Shown: piece after piece, positions 8,755 to 17,875 of the stretch
How the letters are laid out: every line of letters begins with the position of its first letter
Position numbering within the stretch: position 1 is the first letter of the stretch
DNA from: Beduinella massiliensis
GTDB taxonomy: Bacteria; Bacillota; Clostridia; Christensenellales; Aristaeellaceae
NCBI RefSeq assembly: GCF_900199405.1
Contig: NZ_LT963430.1
Location: 2,015,605-2,079,604, forward strand
Reading direction: 5' to 3'
DNA length: 64,000 nt
Notes under the pieces: model-generated
Told to the model about the DNA's origin: nothing
Seen by the model: only the letters and a program-made list of their open reading frames with translations
Database searches by the model: none
Position numbers and translations under genes: made by a program

Positions 8755-10430
8755 GGCAGATGCGCACGTTTTTCTTGCTCTTTCGGGTACAGATGAAAAA
8801 CCGAATGGGCCTTTCTGCCTTGCGGACGACATTTCGCACCGATAAGAAGCGATTTTGGCAGGGGACGATGATCGCTCTTGCCGCCGTCGCGGGTGTAGCC
8901 ACGCTCATAGGCTGCTATGCGTTGCTGGTACATACGGTTTTTGGCGCGGCGACGGGACCGTTTTCGTTCGTCCGTGAGATGGTGCTGGCATTGCTTTTTT
9001 TGCTCATGCCTCTCATGATGCTCATCACCGGCACGGCGACGATGCTCGGCACGCTGTACTTTGGGCGGGATGTAGAACTGCTCGCCGCGCTTCCGGCACG
9101 CGAGCGCACGGTCTTCGCCTCAAAATTTGCGCAGGTGCTCTTCTTTGAATATCTGGTCGTGCTGGCGCTGTGTCTGCCGCCCATCCTGCTGTACCCGCAA
9201 GCCTTCGCGTTTTCCTATCTCGTCCGCGCAGTGCTGGTGCTCTTCCTGCTGCCGTTTATTCCGCTCGCGATTTGCGCGGCGCTGTCGCTTATCCTGATGC
9301 GTGCGGGCGCGCTCGTCCGTCACCGCGAGGCGCTGATGGTTGGCGGAGCGTTCCTCGGCATCGGAGCCGTACTGGCAATGCAGGCGCTGGTCCTCAAAAA
9401 TGCGGAAGAAAACTTCACCGTGCAGGCAATGCTGACGTTCCTGCTTTCGAGGCGCAGCCTGGTCGATCTGTTGGTGAGCGCCTATCCGCCAGCGGGTTGG
9501 GCGCTTCGGGCGCTGAGCGGCGAGGGCGTGGCTGCGTTCGGACAGCTCGCGCTGCTGGCGCTTGCGTCTGCCGTCTGTCTTGCGCTGACGCTTCTGCTGT
9601 CCGGCAGATTGTACGAACGGGGCCTATCGGCGGCAGGCGAGACAGCTGCCGGCGGCAGACGCAGGCGAACAAGGGGGAGTGCGCCGCGGCGTTCGCAGAC
9701 TGCCGCCCTGTTCCTGCGCGAATGGCGCGTGGCGCTGCGAACGCCTGCCTACGCGATGAACGCACTCATCGACATCCCGATGGCGCCGGTCATGCTGTGC
9801 ATGCTTACCTTCGCCATGCCCCGGGATGTCGCAGAGCTGGCCGCGCTGTTTGGCGAGACGGTGGATGCGAACGTCGTGACGCTGGGGCTGACTGCGCTGC
9901 TCGCGTTGGTGGCAAGCCTGAATACCGGGGGCGTGACGGCCTTCTCACGGGAGGGAAGCCTTCTCGCGTTCGGGCGTTCGCTGCCTGTAAGCGCGTATAC
10001 GCTGGCGCTGGGGAAGCACCTCTTTGGCGCGTCGGTGGCGCTGCTTGCGGTGCTTGCCGGGGTGGCGGCAGCGGTTCCGCTGCTGCATATCGCGCCTGCG
10101 CAGGCTGCATACGCTACATTTACCGCGTTTTTCTTTGCAGCTGGAGTCAACGCGGCGGGCCTGCTTTTTGACATGTATCGCCCGCGCCTTTCGTGGACCT
10201 CTCCGACAGAGGCGATCAAGCAGGGGTTGAACCCGATGATGTGCATGATCGCCGGGTTTGTATTCGCGGTCGTAGCGGGCGGCACGGCGTACCTGATGCT
10301 GCGCGCGGGCCTCGAGACGGAGACGGTTTTGGTGGGCACCGCTGCGGTCACTTTGCTGCTGAGTGCCCTTTCACACATGGCGCTTTTCGCGCTCGCGCCC
10401 CGGCTTTACGCCGGGCAGGGCGAAGCGTGA
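8751..10430 (+). CDS. ABC-2 type exporter permease, large membrane protein
   Basis: A 559-residue membrane protein with about twelve to fourteen hydrophobic segments, coupled by ATGA overlap to the ABC ATPase. Its length and its two six-helix halves, separated by a basic cytoplasmic stretch near residues 300-320 (RRRRTRG), resemble the putative ABC exporter permeases of Firmicutes in which both transmembrane halves are fused. In that case one permease with two ATPase copies would make the whole pump. No catalytic motif is expected or seen. The substrate is unknown. The SRP RNA gene begins about 65 bases after the stop. Confidence 0.8.
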   Translation: MRQMRTFFLLFRVQMKNRMGLSALRTTFRTDKKRFWQGTMIALAAVAGVATLIGCYALLVHTVFGAATGPFSFVREMVLALLFLLMPLMMLITGTATMLGTLYFGRDVELLAALPARERTVFASKFAQVLFFEYLVVLALCLPPILLYPQAFAFSYLVRAVLVLFLLPFIPLAICAALSLILMRAGALVRHREALMVGGAFLGIGAVLAMQALVLKNAEENFTVQAMLTFLLSRRSLVDLLVSAYPPAGWALRALSGEGVAAFGQLALLALASAVCLALTLLLSGRLYERGLSAAGETAAGGRRRRTRGSAPRRSQTAALFLREWRVALRTPAYAMNALIDIPMAPVMLCMLTFAMPRDVAELAALFGETVDANVVTLGLTALLALVASLNTGGVTAFSREGSLLAFGRSLPVSAYTLALGKHLFGASVALLAVLAGVAAAVPLLHIAPAQAAYATFTAFFFAAGVNAAGLLFDMYRPRLSWTSPTEAIKQGLNPMMCMIAGFVFAVVAGGTAYLMLRAGLETETVLVGTAAVTLLLSALSHMALFALAPRLYAGQGEA

Positions 10431-10460
10431 GCCAAAATGCGGGAAGATCAAAAGAACCCC

Positions 10461-10489
10461 TTGATTTTTGAAGGAAAATCGTCTACAAT
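10461..10489 (+). promoter_or_regulatory. Promoter of the SRP RNA gene
   Basis: TTGATT (10461-10466), a 17-base spacer and TACAAT (10484-10489). The predicted start falls at about 10496, exactly where the SRP RNA helix begins. Confidence 0.75.
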
Positions 10490-10495
10490 GAATAG

Positions 10496-10622
10496 GCTGT
10501 AAGGGCGATGACGGACGGGTCCTGTGCAATGAGGCGGTGTGAACCTTGTCAGGTCCGGAAGGAAGCAGCAATAAGCATTCAGCAGCATGTGCCGCGGGGA
10601 TGCCTGGCCTGAGCCCTTACGG
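10496..10622 (+). ncRNA. ffs: Signal recognition particle RNA (small bacterial type, 4.5S-like)
   Basis: RNA component of the signal recognition particle, which binds Ffh and targets nascent membrane and secreted proteins. The invariant domain IV loops are present: GTCAGGTCCGGAAGG followed by AAGCAGCA, around 10548-10570, the Ffh-binding region. The outer helix closes with GTAAGGGC (10499-10506) pairing to GCCCTTAC (10613-10620), giving a molecule of about 125 nucleotides. This is the short form without an Alu domain, unlike the roughly 270-nucleotide RNA of Bacillus. It has its own promoter and a terminator. Confidence 0.94.
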
Positions 10623-10664
10623 TTTTTGAATCTTAATAAATGGGTCTTCAAGACAGCTTATGGA

Positions 10665-10693
10665 AACGCCGGTATTGCGCCCGGCGTTTTTTT
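10665..10693 (+). terminator. Rho-independent terminator after SRP RNA
   Basis: An 8-bp stem (AACGCCGG 10665-10672 with CCGGCGTT 10681-10688) is followed by a run of seven T including the stem end. Confidence 0.85.
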
Positions 10694-10717
10694 GCTGTTT
10701 ATGAGGACTATGCGCGC

Positions 10718-10746
10718 TTGCCAACAGGCGCATCCGGCGATATAAT
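10718..10746 (+). promoter_or_regulatory. Promoter of glyA
   Basis: TTGCCA (10718-10723), a 17-base spacer and perfect TATAAT (10741-10746), about 36 bases before the glyA ATG. Confidence 0.8.
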
Positions 10747-10782
10747 AGGATAACGACAGTAGCACGAAAGGGGCAGTGAATT

Positions 10783-12036
10783 ATGATAGACTTTGCGGCG
10801 ATCCGGGCGGCCGATCCTCAGGTGGCGCAGGCGATGGAGGACGAGCTTACCCGCCAGCGCGCGCACATCGAGCTGATCGCATCGGAAAACTTCGTGAGCG
10901 ACGCGGTGCTGGCGGCGATGGGATCCCACCTGACGAACAAGTATGCGGAGGGCTATCCGGGAAAGCGCTATTACGGCGGATGCCAGTATGTGGACGTGGT
11001 GGAGAACCTGGCGCGTGACCGCGCGAAGGAGCTCTTCGGGGCTGATCATGCCAACGTGCAGCCGCACTCCGGCGCGCAGGCGAACATGGCGGTGTACTTC
11101 GCCATGCTGGAACCGGGAGATACGGTCATGGGCATGAACCTTTCCCACGGCGGACATCTGACGCACGGAAGCCCGGTCAACATGTCAGGCAAGTACTTCA
11201 AGTTTGTGCCTTATGGCGTAACGGAGGATACGGAGGTCATCGACTACGACGAGGTGCTGCGCATCGCGCAGGAATGCCGTCCCAAGATGATTGTCGCGGG
11301 TGCGTCCGCCTATTCGCGCATCATCGATTTTAAGCGCCTGCGCGAGATCGCGGACGAGGTGGGCGCGCTGCTGATGGTGGACATGGCGCACATCGCCGGT
11401 CTGGTCGCGGCGGGAGAGCACCCCAGTCCGGTGCCGTATGCGGACTTCGTGACGACCACCACACACAAGACCCTGCGCGGCCCCCGCGGCGGCATGATCC
11501 TGTGCCGGGAGCAGTACGCGAAGGCCATCGACAAGGCGATCTTCCCCGGCACGCAGGGAGGCCCGCTGGAGCACGTGATCGCGGGCAAGGCCGTCTGCTT
11601 CAAGGAAGCGCTGACGCCCGCGTTTAAGGCCTATCAGCACCAGATCGTGCTCAACGCGAAAGCCATGGCGCAGGCGTTTGAAGAGGAGGGTATCCGTCTC
11701 GTTTCCGGCGGCACGGATAACCACCTGATGCTGCTCGACCTCACCGGCACCGGCGTCACCGGCAAGGAGCTGGAAGCGCTGCTGGGGCAGGCGAACATCA
11801 CCGTCAACAAGAACACGATTCCCAAGGAAACGCTTAGCCCCTTCGTGACCAGCGGCATACGCGTGGGTACGCCCGCCGTAACGACGCGCGGTATGAGGGA
11901 AGCGCAGATGAAGACCATCGCCGGCTGGATCGCGCGCGTGGTTCGCGAAAAGGATGCGGCCCTGCCGCAGGTCAAGCGCGAGGTGGAAGCGCTCTGCGCG
12001 GCCTATCCGCTTTACGAGGGCGTCACCCGCATGTGA
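10783..12036 (+). CDS. glyA: Serine hydroxymethyltransferase
   Basis: PLP enzyme that interconverts serine plus tetrahydrofolate with glycine plus 5,10-methylene-THF, the main source of one-carbon units. The 417-residue length is standard. Visible hallmarks are the N-terminal ELIASENF segment, [15 protein letters not shown] near residue 49, and the PLP-lysine motif [14 protein letters not shown] with Lys229. The start is fixed by GAAAGGGG 9 bases upstream. It is a monocistronic unit with a good promoter and terminator. Its product feeds the methylene-THF dehydrogenase/cyclohydrolase FolD encoded at 40.8 kb. Confidence 0.97.
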   Translation: MIDFAAIRAADPQVAQAMEDELTRQRAHIELIASENFVSDAVLAAMGSHLTNKYAEGYPGKRYYGGCQYVDVVENLARDRAKELFGADHANVQPHSGAQANMAVYFAMLEPGDTVMGMNLSHGGHLTHGSPVNMSGKYFKFVPYGVTEDTEVIDYDEVLRIAQECRPKMIVAGASAYSRIIDFKRLREIADEVGALLMVDMAHIAGLVAAGEHPSPVPYADFVTTTTHKTLRGPRGGMILCREQYAKAIDKAIFPGTQGGPLEHVIAGKAVCFKEALTPAFKAYQHQIVLNAKAMAQAFEEEGIRLVSGGTDNHLMLLDLTGTGVTGKELEALLGQANITVNKNTIPKETLSPFVTSGIRVGTPAVTTRGMREAQMKTIAGWIARVVREKDAALPQVKREVEALCAAYPLYEGVTRM

Positions 12037-12116
12037 TTATACGGGGATCTCGTACGGGCGGGGAGATCAATGCTGCCCGCGCATGCGGCTAAAGCCTGCC
12101 GGTTTAAGCAAAAATT

Positions 12117-12149
12117 CCCGCCGTTTCAACGCAAACGGCGGGGGTTTTT
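12117..12149 (+). terminator. Rho-independent terminator after glyA
   Basis: A perfect 10-bp stem (12117-12126 with 12133-12142, CCCGCCGTTT/AAACGGCGGG) has a 6-base loop, then GGTTTTTG. Confidence 0.9.
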
Positions 12150-12192
12150 GCGTTTATTTCTGATAAAATAAGTCGAAATGAAACGCGTCCTA

Positions 12193-12221
12193 TTGACAAG
12201 GATTAGGCCGCGTGCTAGGAT
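12193..12221 (+). promoter_or_regulatory. Promoter of the isc operon
   Basis: Consensus TTGACA (12193-12198), a 17-base spacer and TAGGAT (12216-12221). IscR-type proteins often repress their own operon, so this is the expected site of feedback control, although no clear IscR box was identified. Confidence 0.8.
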
Positions 12222-12273
12222 AGACGTGCAATTCCGATAAAAATGATCGAGATTCGGCGAGAGGAGACAGACC

Positions 12274-12714
12274 ATGAAGCTTTCGACGCGTGCGCGCTAT
12301 GGGATCCATGCGATGTTCGAGCTTGCGACGCGTTATGGACAAGGGCCGCAGCCGCTCAAGAGCATCGCGGAAAGCCAGGACATTCCGGAGCAGTATTTGG
12401 AGCAGCTCATCGCGCTGCTTCGGCGGGACGGTTTGGTGGAAAGCGTGCGGGGGGCTCAGGGCGGCTATATGCTGGGCAAGGAACCCGCGAGCATTACGAT
12501 GGGAGAGCTCATGCACGTGCTGGAGGGGCCGATCCTGCTGGCGGACTGCCTGTCGGACGATAAGCGCTGTGAAAGATCCTGCGCCTGCCCGACCAAGGTG
12601 GTCTGGCAGCGCCTATCCAAGAGCATGGACGACGTGCTCTATTCGGTGACGCTGCAGGATATGCTGGACGATCAAAAGCGAATGATGGAGGAAAGCGGAA
12701 AGGAGCAACCATGA
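12274..12714 (+). CDS. iscR: Rrf2 family Fe-S cluster regulator (IscR-like)
   Basis: Winged-helix repressor of the Rrf2 family, 146 residues. The N-terminal winged helix carries the [15 protein letters not shown] helix and the QGGYMLGK wing. Four cysteines follow at 92, 99, 103 and 105. The E. coli IscR cluster ligands are Cys92, 98 and 104, so [2Fe-2S] sensing is likely. It is the first gene of an iscR-iscS-iscU operon and its stop overlaps the cysteine desulfurase start (ATGA). This arrangement predicts feedback control of cluster assembly by cluster supply. CymR-type cysteine regulators are related but lack this cysteine set. Confidence 0.88.
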   Translation: MKLSTRARYGIHAMFELATRYGQGPQPLKSIAESQDIPEQYLEQLIALLRRDGLVESVRGAQGGYMLGKEPASITMGELMHVLEGPILLADCLSDDKRCERSCACPTKVVWQRLSKSMDDVLYSVTLQDMLDDQKRMMEESGKEQP

Positions 12715-13889
12715 GCATATATCTTGACAACGCCGCGACGACGGCGACAAAACCCGAGGTGTTGGAAGCGATGCTTCCTTACTTTACCGAGATCTATGGA
12801 AACCCCAGCAGCATCCACGCAGCGGGCCGCGAGGCGCGGCAGGCGGTGGAATGCGCGCGGGCCAAGGTGGCGAAGGCGCTCGGCGCGGACAAGAGCGAAA
12901 TTTACTTCACCGCGGGCGGCAGCGAGGCGGACAACTGGGCTATCAAGGGCACGGCCTTTGCGCACAAAGCCCGGGGCAACCACATCATTACCACGAGCAT
13001 CGAGCATCACGCGGTGCTGCACACCTGCCAGTGGCTCGAAAAGCAGGGCTTTGAGGTGACCTACCTGCCGGTGGACGCGGACGGACTCGTGAGCCCCGCC
13101 GACGTGGAAAAGGCCATCCGACCGGAGACGATCCTCGTCAGCGTCATGATGGCGAACAACGAGATCGGCACCATCGAGCCCATCGAGGAAATTACGCGCA
13201 TCGCGCACGCGCACGGCGTGCTGATGCACACGGACGCCGTGCAGGCGGTCGGCGCAATTCCGGTAGACGTCCGCGCGCTCGGGGTGGACATGCTCTCGCT
13301 CTCCGCGCATAAGTTTTACGGTCCCAAGGGCATCGGCGCGCTCTACATCAAGAAGGGTGTCAAGGCCGACCCCTTCATGCACGGCGGCGCGCAGGAGCGC
13401 GCGCGGCGCGCGGGCACGGAATACTTGCCCGGCATCGTGGGCTTGGGCAAGGCGATCGAGCTTGCGACCGCGGACGTGGCGAGCCACGCCGCGCGTCTTA
13501 CCGCGATGCGCGACCGGCTGATCGACGGCATCTTAAAGGAAATCCCCTATTCACGCCTCAACGGACACCGGACGCGGCGCCTGCCGGGCAACGTAAATGT
13601 ATCGGTGCAGTACATCGAGGGCGAGGCGCTGCTGCTGCGTCTGGATCTTGCAGGCATTGAGGGCTCCAGCGGATCGGCCTGCACCTCCGGTTCGCTCGAT
13701 CCTTCGCACGTGCTGCTGGCGATCGGCTTGCCGCACGAGGTGGCGCACGGCTCGCTTCGGCTTACGCTGGGCGATTTCAATACGGAAGCAGACGTGGACG
13801 CGGTGCTCGAAAAGCTGCCCGAGATCGTGAAGACGCTTCGGGATATGTCGCCCATGTATCAGGATATGCTGGAAGGAGCGGTGAAATAA
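12711..13889 (+). CDS. iscS: Cysteine desulfurase (IscS/NifS type)
   Basis: PLP enzyme that strips sulfur from cysteine as a persulfide for Fe-S cluster and thio-cofactor synthesis. The 392 residues begin with [11 protein letters not shown]. The PLP lysine is Lys201 in [11 protein letters not shown], and the persulfide cysteine is Cys324 in [10 protein letters not shown], the long-loop class I type. It overlaps iscR by four bases and ends one base before iscU starts, so the three genes form one unit. NifS and IscS cannot be separated by sequence alone; the gene name follows the operon context. Confidence 0.95.
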   Translation: MSIYLDNAATTATKPEVLEAMLPYFTEIYGNPSSIHAAGREARQAVECARAKVAKALGADKSEIYFTAGGSEADNWAIKGTAFAHKARGNHIITTSIEHHAVLHTCQWLEKQGFEVTYLPVDADGLVSPADVEKAIRPETILVSVMMANNEIGTIEPIEEITRIAHAHGVLMHTDAVQAVGAIPVDVRALGVDMLSLSAHKFYGPKGIGALYIKKGVKADPFMHGGAQERARRAGTEYLPGIVGLGKAIELATADVASHAARLTAMRDRLIDGILKEIPYSRLNGHRTRRLPGNVNVSVQYIEGEALLLRLDLAGIEGSSGSACTSGSLDPSHVLLAIGLPHEVAHGSLRLTLGDFNTEADVDAVLEKLPEIVKTLRDMSPMYQDMLEGAVK

Positions 13890-13890
13890 A

Positions 13891-14286
13891 ATGTACAGCG
13901 AAAAGGTCATGGATCACTTCAGCAACCCGCGCAACGTCGGGGAAATCGAGGATGCCAGCGGCGTCGGCACGGTGGGCAACGCCAAGTGCGGCGACATCAT
14001 GCGCATGTTCCTCAAGGTGGAGGACGGCGTCATCGTGGATGTAAAGTTTAAGACGTTCGGCTGCGGCGCGGCGATTGCGACCAGCAGCATGGCGACCGAG
14101 ATGGTCAAGGGAAAGACGATCGAGGAGGCGCTTAAGCTCACCAATCAGGCGGTAGCGGAAGCGCTGGACGGCCTGCCTCCGGTGAAGATGCACTGTTCGC
14201 TGCTGGCTGAGGAAGCGCTCAAGGCGGCGATCGAGGATTATCAGAAAAAGCAGCGGGCTGAACACGCCGAGCCTGCGGCGAAATAA
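13891..14286 (+). CDS. iscU: Fe-S cluster assembly scaffold IscU/NifU N-terminal type
   Basis: Scaffold on which new Fe-S clusters are built using sulfur from the desulfurase encoded upstream. The 131 residues contain the three conserved cysteines: Cys33 followed by Asp35 (NAKCGD), Cys58 (FGCGAA) and Cys102 after His101 (MHCSLL). The C-terminal tail is charged and disordered-looking. No HscA/HscB/ferredoxin genes follow, as is common in Clostridia with a minimal isc operon. A terminator closes the operon. Confidence 0.94.
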   Translation: MYSEKVMDHFSNPRNVGEIEDASGVGTVGNAKCGDIMRMFLKVEDGVIVDVKFKTFGCGAAIATSSMATEMVKGKTIEEALKLTNQAVAEALDGLPPVKMHCSLLAEEALKAAIEDYQKKQRAEHAEPAAK

Positions 14287-14291
14287 AGGGC

Positions 14292-14319
14292 GGGCGGATA
14301 CGACGTATCCGCCCTTTTT
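14292..14319 (+). terminator. Rho-independent terminator of the isc operon
   Basis: A long near-perfect stem (GGGCGGATAC 14292-14301 with GTATCCGCCC 14305-14314) has a very short loop and ends in TTTTT. Confidence 0.88.
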
Positions 14320-14332
14320 GACAGGAAGAGGG

Positions 14333-16156
14333 ATGTATTTGCTTTACGGGAACACGACCGGAATTCGGGATTCGCTCCTTCGGGAGATTGAGACGCTGTA
14401 CGAGGCGGAGATCGAGGAAAACGAGTTTGCCCCTATTGATTTTCTGCAGCGGCTCGCGCATTACACCTGCCTTATCAACCGCGAAATCAGCGTGTACGTC
14501 GCGCGCAGCGGCGAGGTGCTGGACGTGACCATCGGCGCGCTGGAAAGCGTGCCGCTCAAGGACATGCACCTTCGGCGCAACACGAAGAGGCTTTCCATGA
14601 TTCGCTGTATCCACACGCATCCGGGCGGGGACGCACGCCTCTCGGACGTGGACTTGAGCTCCCTGCGCACGCTGCGCTTTGACGCGATGGCTTCGGTCGG
14701 CGCGCGGGACGACAAGCCCACGGGTATTCAGGCGGCCTTCCTGGGCGAATGCAAGGCGGGCGTGCCGCAGGTCATTTTGATGGAGCCGCTCAGCATCTAC
14801 CGCATACCCCAGAAGGAATGGATGGACGAGATACTCCTGGCGGACAAGCGCGTACTGCAGGGCGAGGCGGCGAAGAGCGACGAGGGCGGCGCGGAACGCG
14901 CGTACCTGGTGGGAATGGATTCACAGGTGTCGCTGGAGGAGCTTGCGCGTCTGGCGGAAACCGCCGGTGCGCAGGTAATCGAAAAGACGCTGCAGCGGCG
15001 CGCAAAGCCCGACGGAGCGACCTACGTGGGCAGCGGCAAGGCGGACGAGATCGCCCTGGACTGCCAGGCGCTGGACATCGACACGGTCATCTTCGACGAC
15101 GAGCTCACCGGTGCGCAGACGAGGAACCTCGAAAACCTGCTGGGCGTCAAGGTCATCGACCGAACGACGCTGATTCTGGACATATTCGCCCAGCGCGCGC
15201 AGTCGCGCGAAGGACGGTTGCAGGTAGAGCTCGCCCAGCTCAACTATCAGCTGCCGCGGCTGATCGGACACGGGCTTTCGATGTCCCGTCTGGGCGGCGG
15301 CATCGGCACGCGTGGCCCGGGCGAGACGCGATTGGAAGTCGACCGCCGCCGCATCCGCAAGAGAATGACGGACCTGCGCCGCGAGATCGACGAAATGCGC
15401 GCGCAGCGCTCCCTTCGCCGCGCGCGCAGGGAGCGAAACGCCGTGCCGGTGGTGGCGCTGGTAGGCTACACCAACGCCGGGAAATCGACGCTGCTCAACC
15501 GTCTGACGGAGGCAGGCGTGCTGGCCGAGGACAAGTTGTTCGCGACGCTGGACCCGGTCACGCGCAGCGTGAAGCTTCCGCACGGAGGGGACTTCCTGCT
15601 CGTGGACACGGTTGGCTTCATCAGCAAGCTGCCTCACGCCCTGGTGGACGCTTTCCAGTCCACCCTGGAAGAAGCGATGCTGGCCGATCTGTTGGTCATC
15701 GTGTCGGACGCCTCGTCGGCGGAGGTTTACGCACAGCGCGAGGTCGTTTGCGGGGTGCTGGAATCCCTCGGCGCGGCGGATAAGCCCGTGATCGACGTGC
15801 TGAACAAGATGGACGCAGCGGAAAGGACGCCCGATATTCCGGGGGCGCTGCCCATCAGCGCCAAGTCGGGAGCGGGTATCGAGGCGCTGATGGAGGCGAT
15901 CGCACGCGAACTGATGCAGTTGCAGCGTCCCGTGTGGGTGCGAGTGCCCTACGCCCAGTCGACGGCGCTCTCCCGCCTGCACGACGAAAACCGCGTGCTT
16001 GAGGAACGATATGAGGCGGAGGGTACGCTGGTGCGGGCCATGGTGGACGACGAGACGTTCAGCAGGCTCGTGCGCGCGCTGGGGCCGAAGGCGATCTGCG
16101 AATCCCCGGAAGAACAGGAAAACGAGGGCAGGGAATCGCAGGGCTCAATCGTTTAA
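14333..16156 (+). CDS. hflX: GTPase HflX, long form with N-terminal JAMM-like domain
   Basis: Ribosome-associated GTPase that splits or rescues stalled 70S ribosomes under stress. At 607 residues it is about 190 longer than E. coli HflX. ATG 14333 is chosen with AGGAAGAGGG just upstream. Residues 1 to about 175 form an extra domain containing H94-T-H96-P and S104-x2-D107, which fits the JAMM/MPN metalloprotease pattern H-x-H-x7-S-x2-D. The HflX N-terminal subdomain follows, then the glycine-rich linker (GGGIGTRGPGE), a coiled-coil, and the G domain with G1 GYTNAGKS from residue 378, G3 DTVG, G4 NKMD and G5 SAK. The extension is shared by some clostridial HflX proteins from memory; metal binding or protease activity is inference. 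Confidence 0.93.
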   Translation: MYLLYGNTTGIRDSLLREIETLYEAEIEENEFAPIDFLQRLAHYTCLINREISVYVARSGEVLDVTIGALESVPLKDMHLRRNTKRLSMIRCIHTHPGGDARLSDVDLSSLRTLRFDAMASVGARDDKPTGIQAAFLGECKAGVPQVILMEPLSIYRIPQKEWMDEILLADKRVLQGEAAKSDEGGAERAYLVGMDSQVSLEELARLAETAGAQVIEKTLQRRAKPDGATYVGSGKADEIALDCQALDIDTVIFDDELTGAQTRNLENLLGVKVIDRTTLILDIFAQRAQSREGRLQVELAQLNYQLPRLIGHGLSMSRLGGGIGTRGPGETRLEVDRRRIRKRMTDLRREIDEMRAQRSLRRARRERNAVPVVALVGYTNAGKSTLLNRLTEAGVLAEDKLFATLDPVTRSVKLPHGGDFLLVDTVGFISKLPHALVDAFQSTLEEAMLADLLVIVSDASSAEVYAQREVVCGVLESLGAADKPVIDVLNKMDAAERTPDIPGALPISAKSGAGIEALMEAIARELMQLQRPVWVRVPYAQSTALSRLHDENRVLEERYEAEGTLVRAMVDDETFSRLVRALGPKAICESPEEQENEGRESQGSIV

Positions 16157-16194
16157 TGTAACGGAAGAAAACGACGGCGAAAGGACTTGCTGCC

Positions 16195-16908
16195 ATGCTG
16201 TTACCCATCAGAACCTTTGCCGCGCTGGCGGCGGCCGTATCGGTGTTCTTCGGATCGTTCAGCTATGCGCTGCCGGGGCAGAACGCGCAGGGCTCGCTCG
16301 TACTCGTGAACAAGCAGAATCGTGCGCCAAGCGCGCAGCCGATACTGGTGCTTCCGGACGTTACGCCCACGCGGCCCGCGCTTGCCGGGAACATTTACAT
16401 GCGCCCGGAGGCTGCTACGGCGCTGGAGGCGCTGTTCCAGGCGGCGAGGGACGAGGCGGGTTTTACGCTTTACGCGACCTCGGGCTATCGCAGCTACGCG
16501 ACGCAGCGCGCGATTTACGAACGGCGCTCAGAGGCGCTGGGTGAGCGACGCGCCAGCCAGGTTGTGGCAAAACCCGGATATTCGGAGCACCAGACGGGCC
16601 TTGCGATGGACATAGAAGGCGAAAGCACGCTGGGCATCGGCCTCGAAGAAGAATTCGGCGATTCGCCGGAGGGCATCTGGGTCGCTGAAAACGCGCACCG
16701 CTTTGGCTTTATCGTCCGCTACAAGCGCGGATGGGAGGATATCACCGGTTATGCCTACGAGCCCTGGCACATCCGCTACGTGGGCGTGGAGCACGCGACG
16801 GCGATCGCGGAGCTGAACATTCCGTTTGAGGAATACCTGGAGCTTTTGCAGGGGCAGAGAACAGGCGCGCTCAGCGGCGCCGTTGAAACGGAGGAGGACG
16901 AAGGATGA
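16195..16908 (+). CDS. D-Ala-D-Ala carboxypeptidase, VanY/M15 family (copy 1)
   Basis: Secreted zinc peptidase that trims the terminal D-Ala from peptidoglycan stem peptides. It has 237 residues with an N-terminal signal peptide (hydrophobic residues 6-25). The M15B core is recognisable: SGYRSYATQ, the zinc-binding SEHQTGLAMDI (His and Asp ligands), and the C-terminal EPWHIRYVG, whose EPWH motif holds the catalytic Glu and third zinc His. It lies 38 bases after hflX and overlaps the next gene, a paralogue, by ATGA. VanY-type enzymes can reduce vancomycin targets, but no van regulators or ligases are near, so a housekeeping wall role is more likely. Confidence 0.9.
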   Translation: MLLPIRTFAALAAAVSVFFGSFSYALPGQNAQGSLVLVNKQNRAPSAQPILVLPDVTPTRPALAGNIYMRPEAATALEALFQAARDEAGFTLYATSGYRSYATQRAIYERRSEALGERRASQVVAKPGYSEHQTGLAMDIEGESTLGIGLEEEFGDSPEGIWVAENAHRFGFIVRYKRGWEDITGYAYEPWHIRYVGVEHATAIAELNIPFEEYLELLQGQRTGALSGAVETEEDEG

Positions 16909-17705
16909 AGCTGAAGGACCCTAAGACGGCGGGGGCGCTTGCGCTCTCGATGCTGCTGCTTACGGCTCCGGCAGGCGCGTTCGGCCTTGGGCTGGAGTAC
17001 GTCTCCGAAGAGCAATTGGAGCAGGAAGAGGCGTTTTTTAGCGCGTGGGACTATGCGCTCTCCTATGAATCGCTGATGGAAAGCGACTATCTGGTGTTGG
17101 CCAACCGGGATTCGCTGCTGGATAAGGACTACAAGCCCTCAGACCTGGTCAAGATCAAGGCGCGCAAGGTGTCTAGCGACGCGATTCAGATGCGGAAGGC
17201 CGCGTCGGAGGCCATGAGCGCGATGTTCGACGCAGCGCTGGAGGACGGCGTCAAGCTCTACGCCAGCTCCGGCTACCGCAGCTATCAGACGCAGAACACC
17301 ATGTATTACAACCGGCTAAAAAAGAATAACGGTGTGGACGACAAGGTGGTGGCTTATCCCGGGTCTTCGGATCATCAGACGGGCCTTGGCATCGACATCA
17401 TCAACTACTCCGGCATCGGCAAGCGCTTTACCAGCGCCTTCGCGGACACCAAGGAGGGCAAGTGGCTTGCGGCGAATTGCTGGGATTACGGCTTTATCCT
17501 GCGCTACGCGAAGGACAAGGAGGATATCACCCAGATCATCTATGAGCCCTGGCACTTCCGCTACGTGGGGCTCGAGCCCGCGCTTTACATGCGGGACAAC
17601 AACCTGTCGCTGGAGGAGTTCACCGCCGAGTGGCACGACGCGGTGACGGCCTTTGACGGCACGGAGTTCACGTCCATCAGCGTAGAGGACATGGAAAACG
17701 AATAA
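16905..17705 (+). CDS. D-Ala-D-Ala carboxypeptidase, VanY/M15 family (copy 2)
   Basis: Second M15B zinc peptidase directly after the first, 266 residues with a signal peptide (MLLLTAPAGAFG region). The same motifs are present: SGYRSYQTQ, SDHQTGLGIDI and EPWHFRYVG. It has about 70 extra residues between the signal peptide and the core, with a charged region containing DYKPSDLVKIKARKV, a feature of clostridial VanY-like proteins. The two copies are clearly diverged, so the duplication is old and they may differ in substrate or timing. Translational coupling to copy 1 suggests joint expression. Confidence 0.9.
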   Translation: MKLKDPKTAGALALSMLLLTAPAGAFGLGLEYVSEEQLEQEEAFFSAWDYALSYESLMESDYLVLANRDSLLDKDYKPSDLVKIKARKVSSDAIQMRKAASEAMSAMFDAALEDGVKLYASSGYRSYQTQNTMYYNRLKKNNGVDDKVVAYPGSSDHQTGLGIDIINYSGIGKRFTSAFADTKEGKWLAANCWDYGFILRYAKDKEDITQIIYEPWHFRYVGLEPALYMRDNNLSLEEFTAEWHDAVTAFDGTEFTSISVEDMENE

Positions 17706-17753
17706 CGACCTTTTCGGGCAGAGGCGGCGGTGGCGCCTCGCCCGATGGGAGGT

Positions 17754-17788
17754 GGGGCTGTCCGCTTTATCGGCGGCGGCCCCTTTTT
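17754..17788 (+). terminator. Probable terminator after the M15 peptidase pair
   Basis: GGGGC (17754-17758) can pair with GCCCC around 17779-17783, with an inner CCGC/GCGG pairing, followed by TTTTT. A second GC-rich hairpin lies at about 17715-17745 without a T run. Confidence 0.55.
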
Positions 17789-17875
17789 CTTTTTCGGCGC
17801 CTGCAGACGGCAGGAGATGGCGCGCGCAGGGGAGAATCCCCTAGCAGCTAAAAACCAAGCGAAAGGATGAAACAA

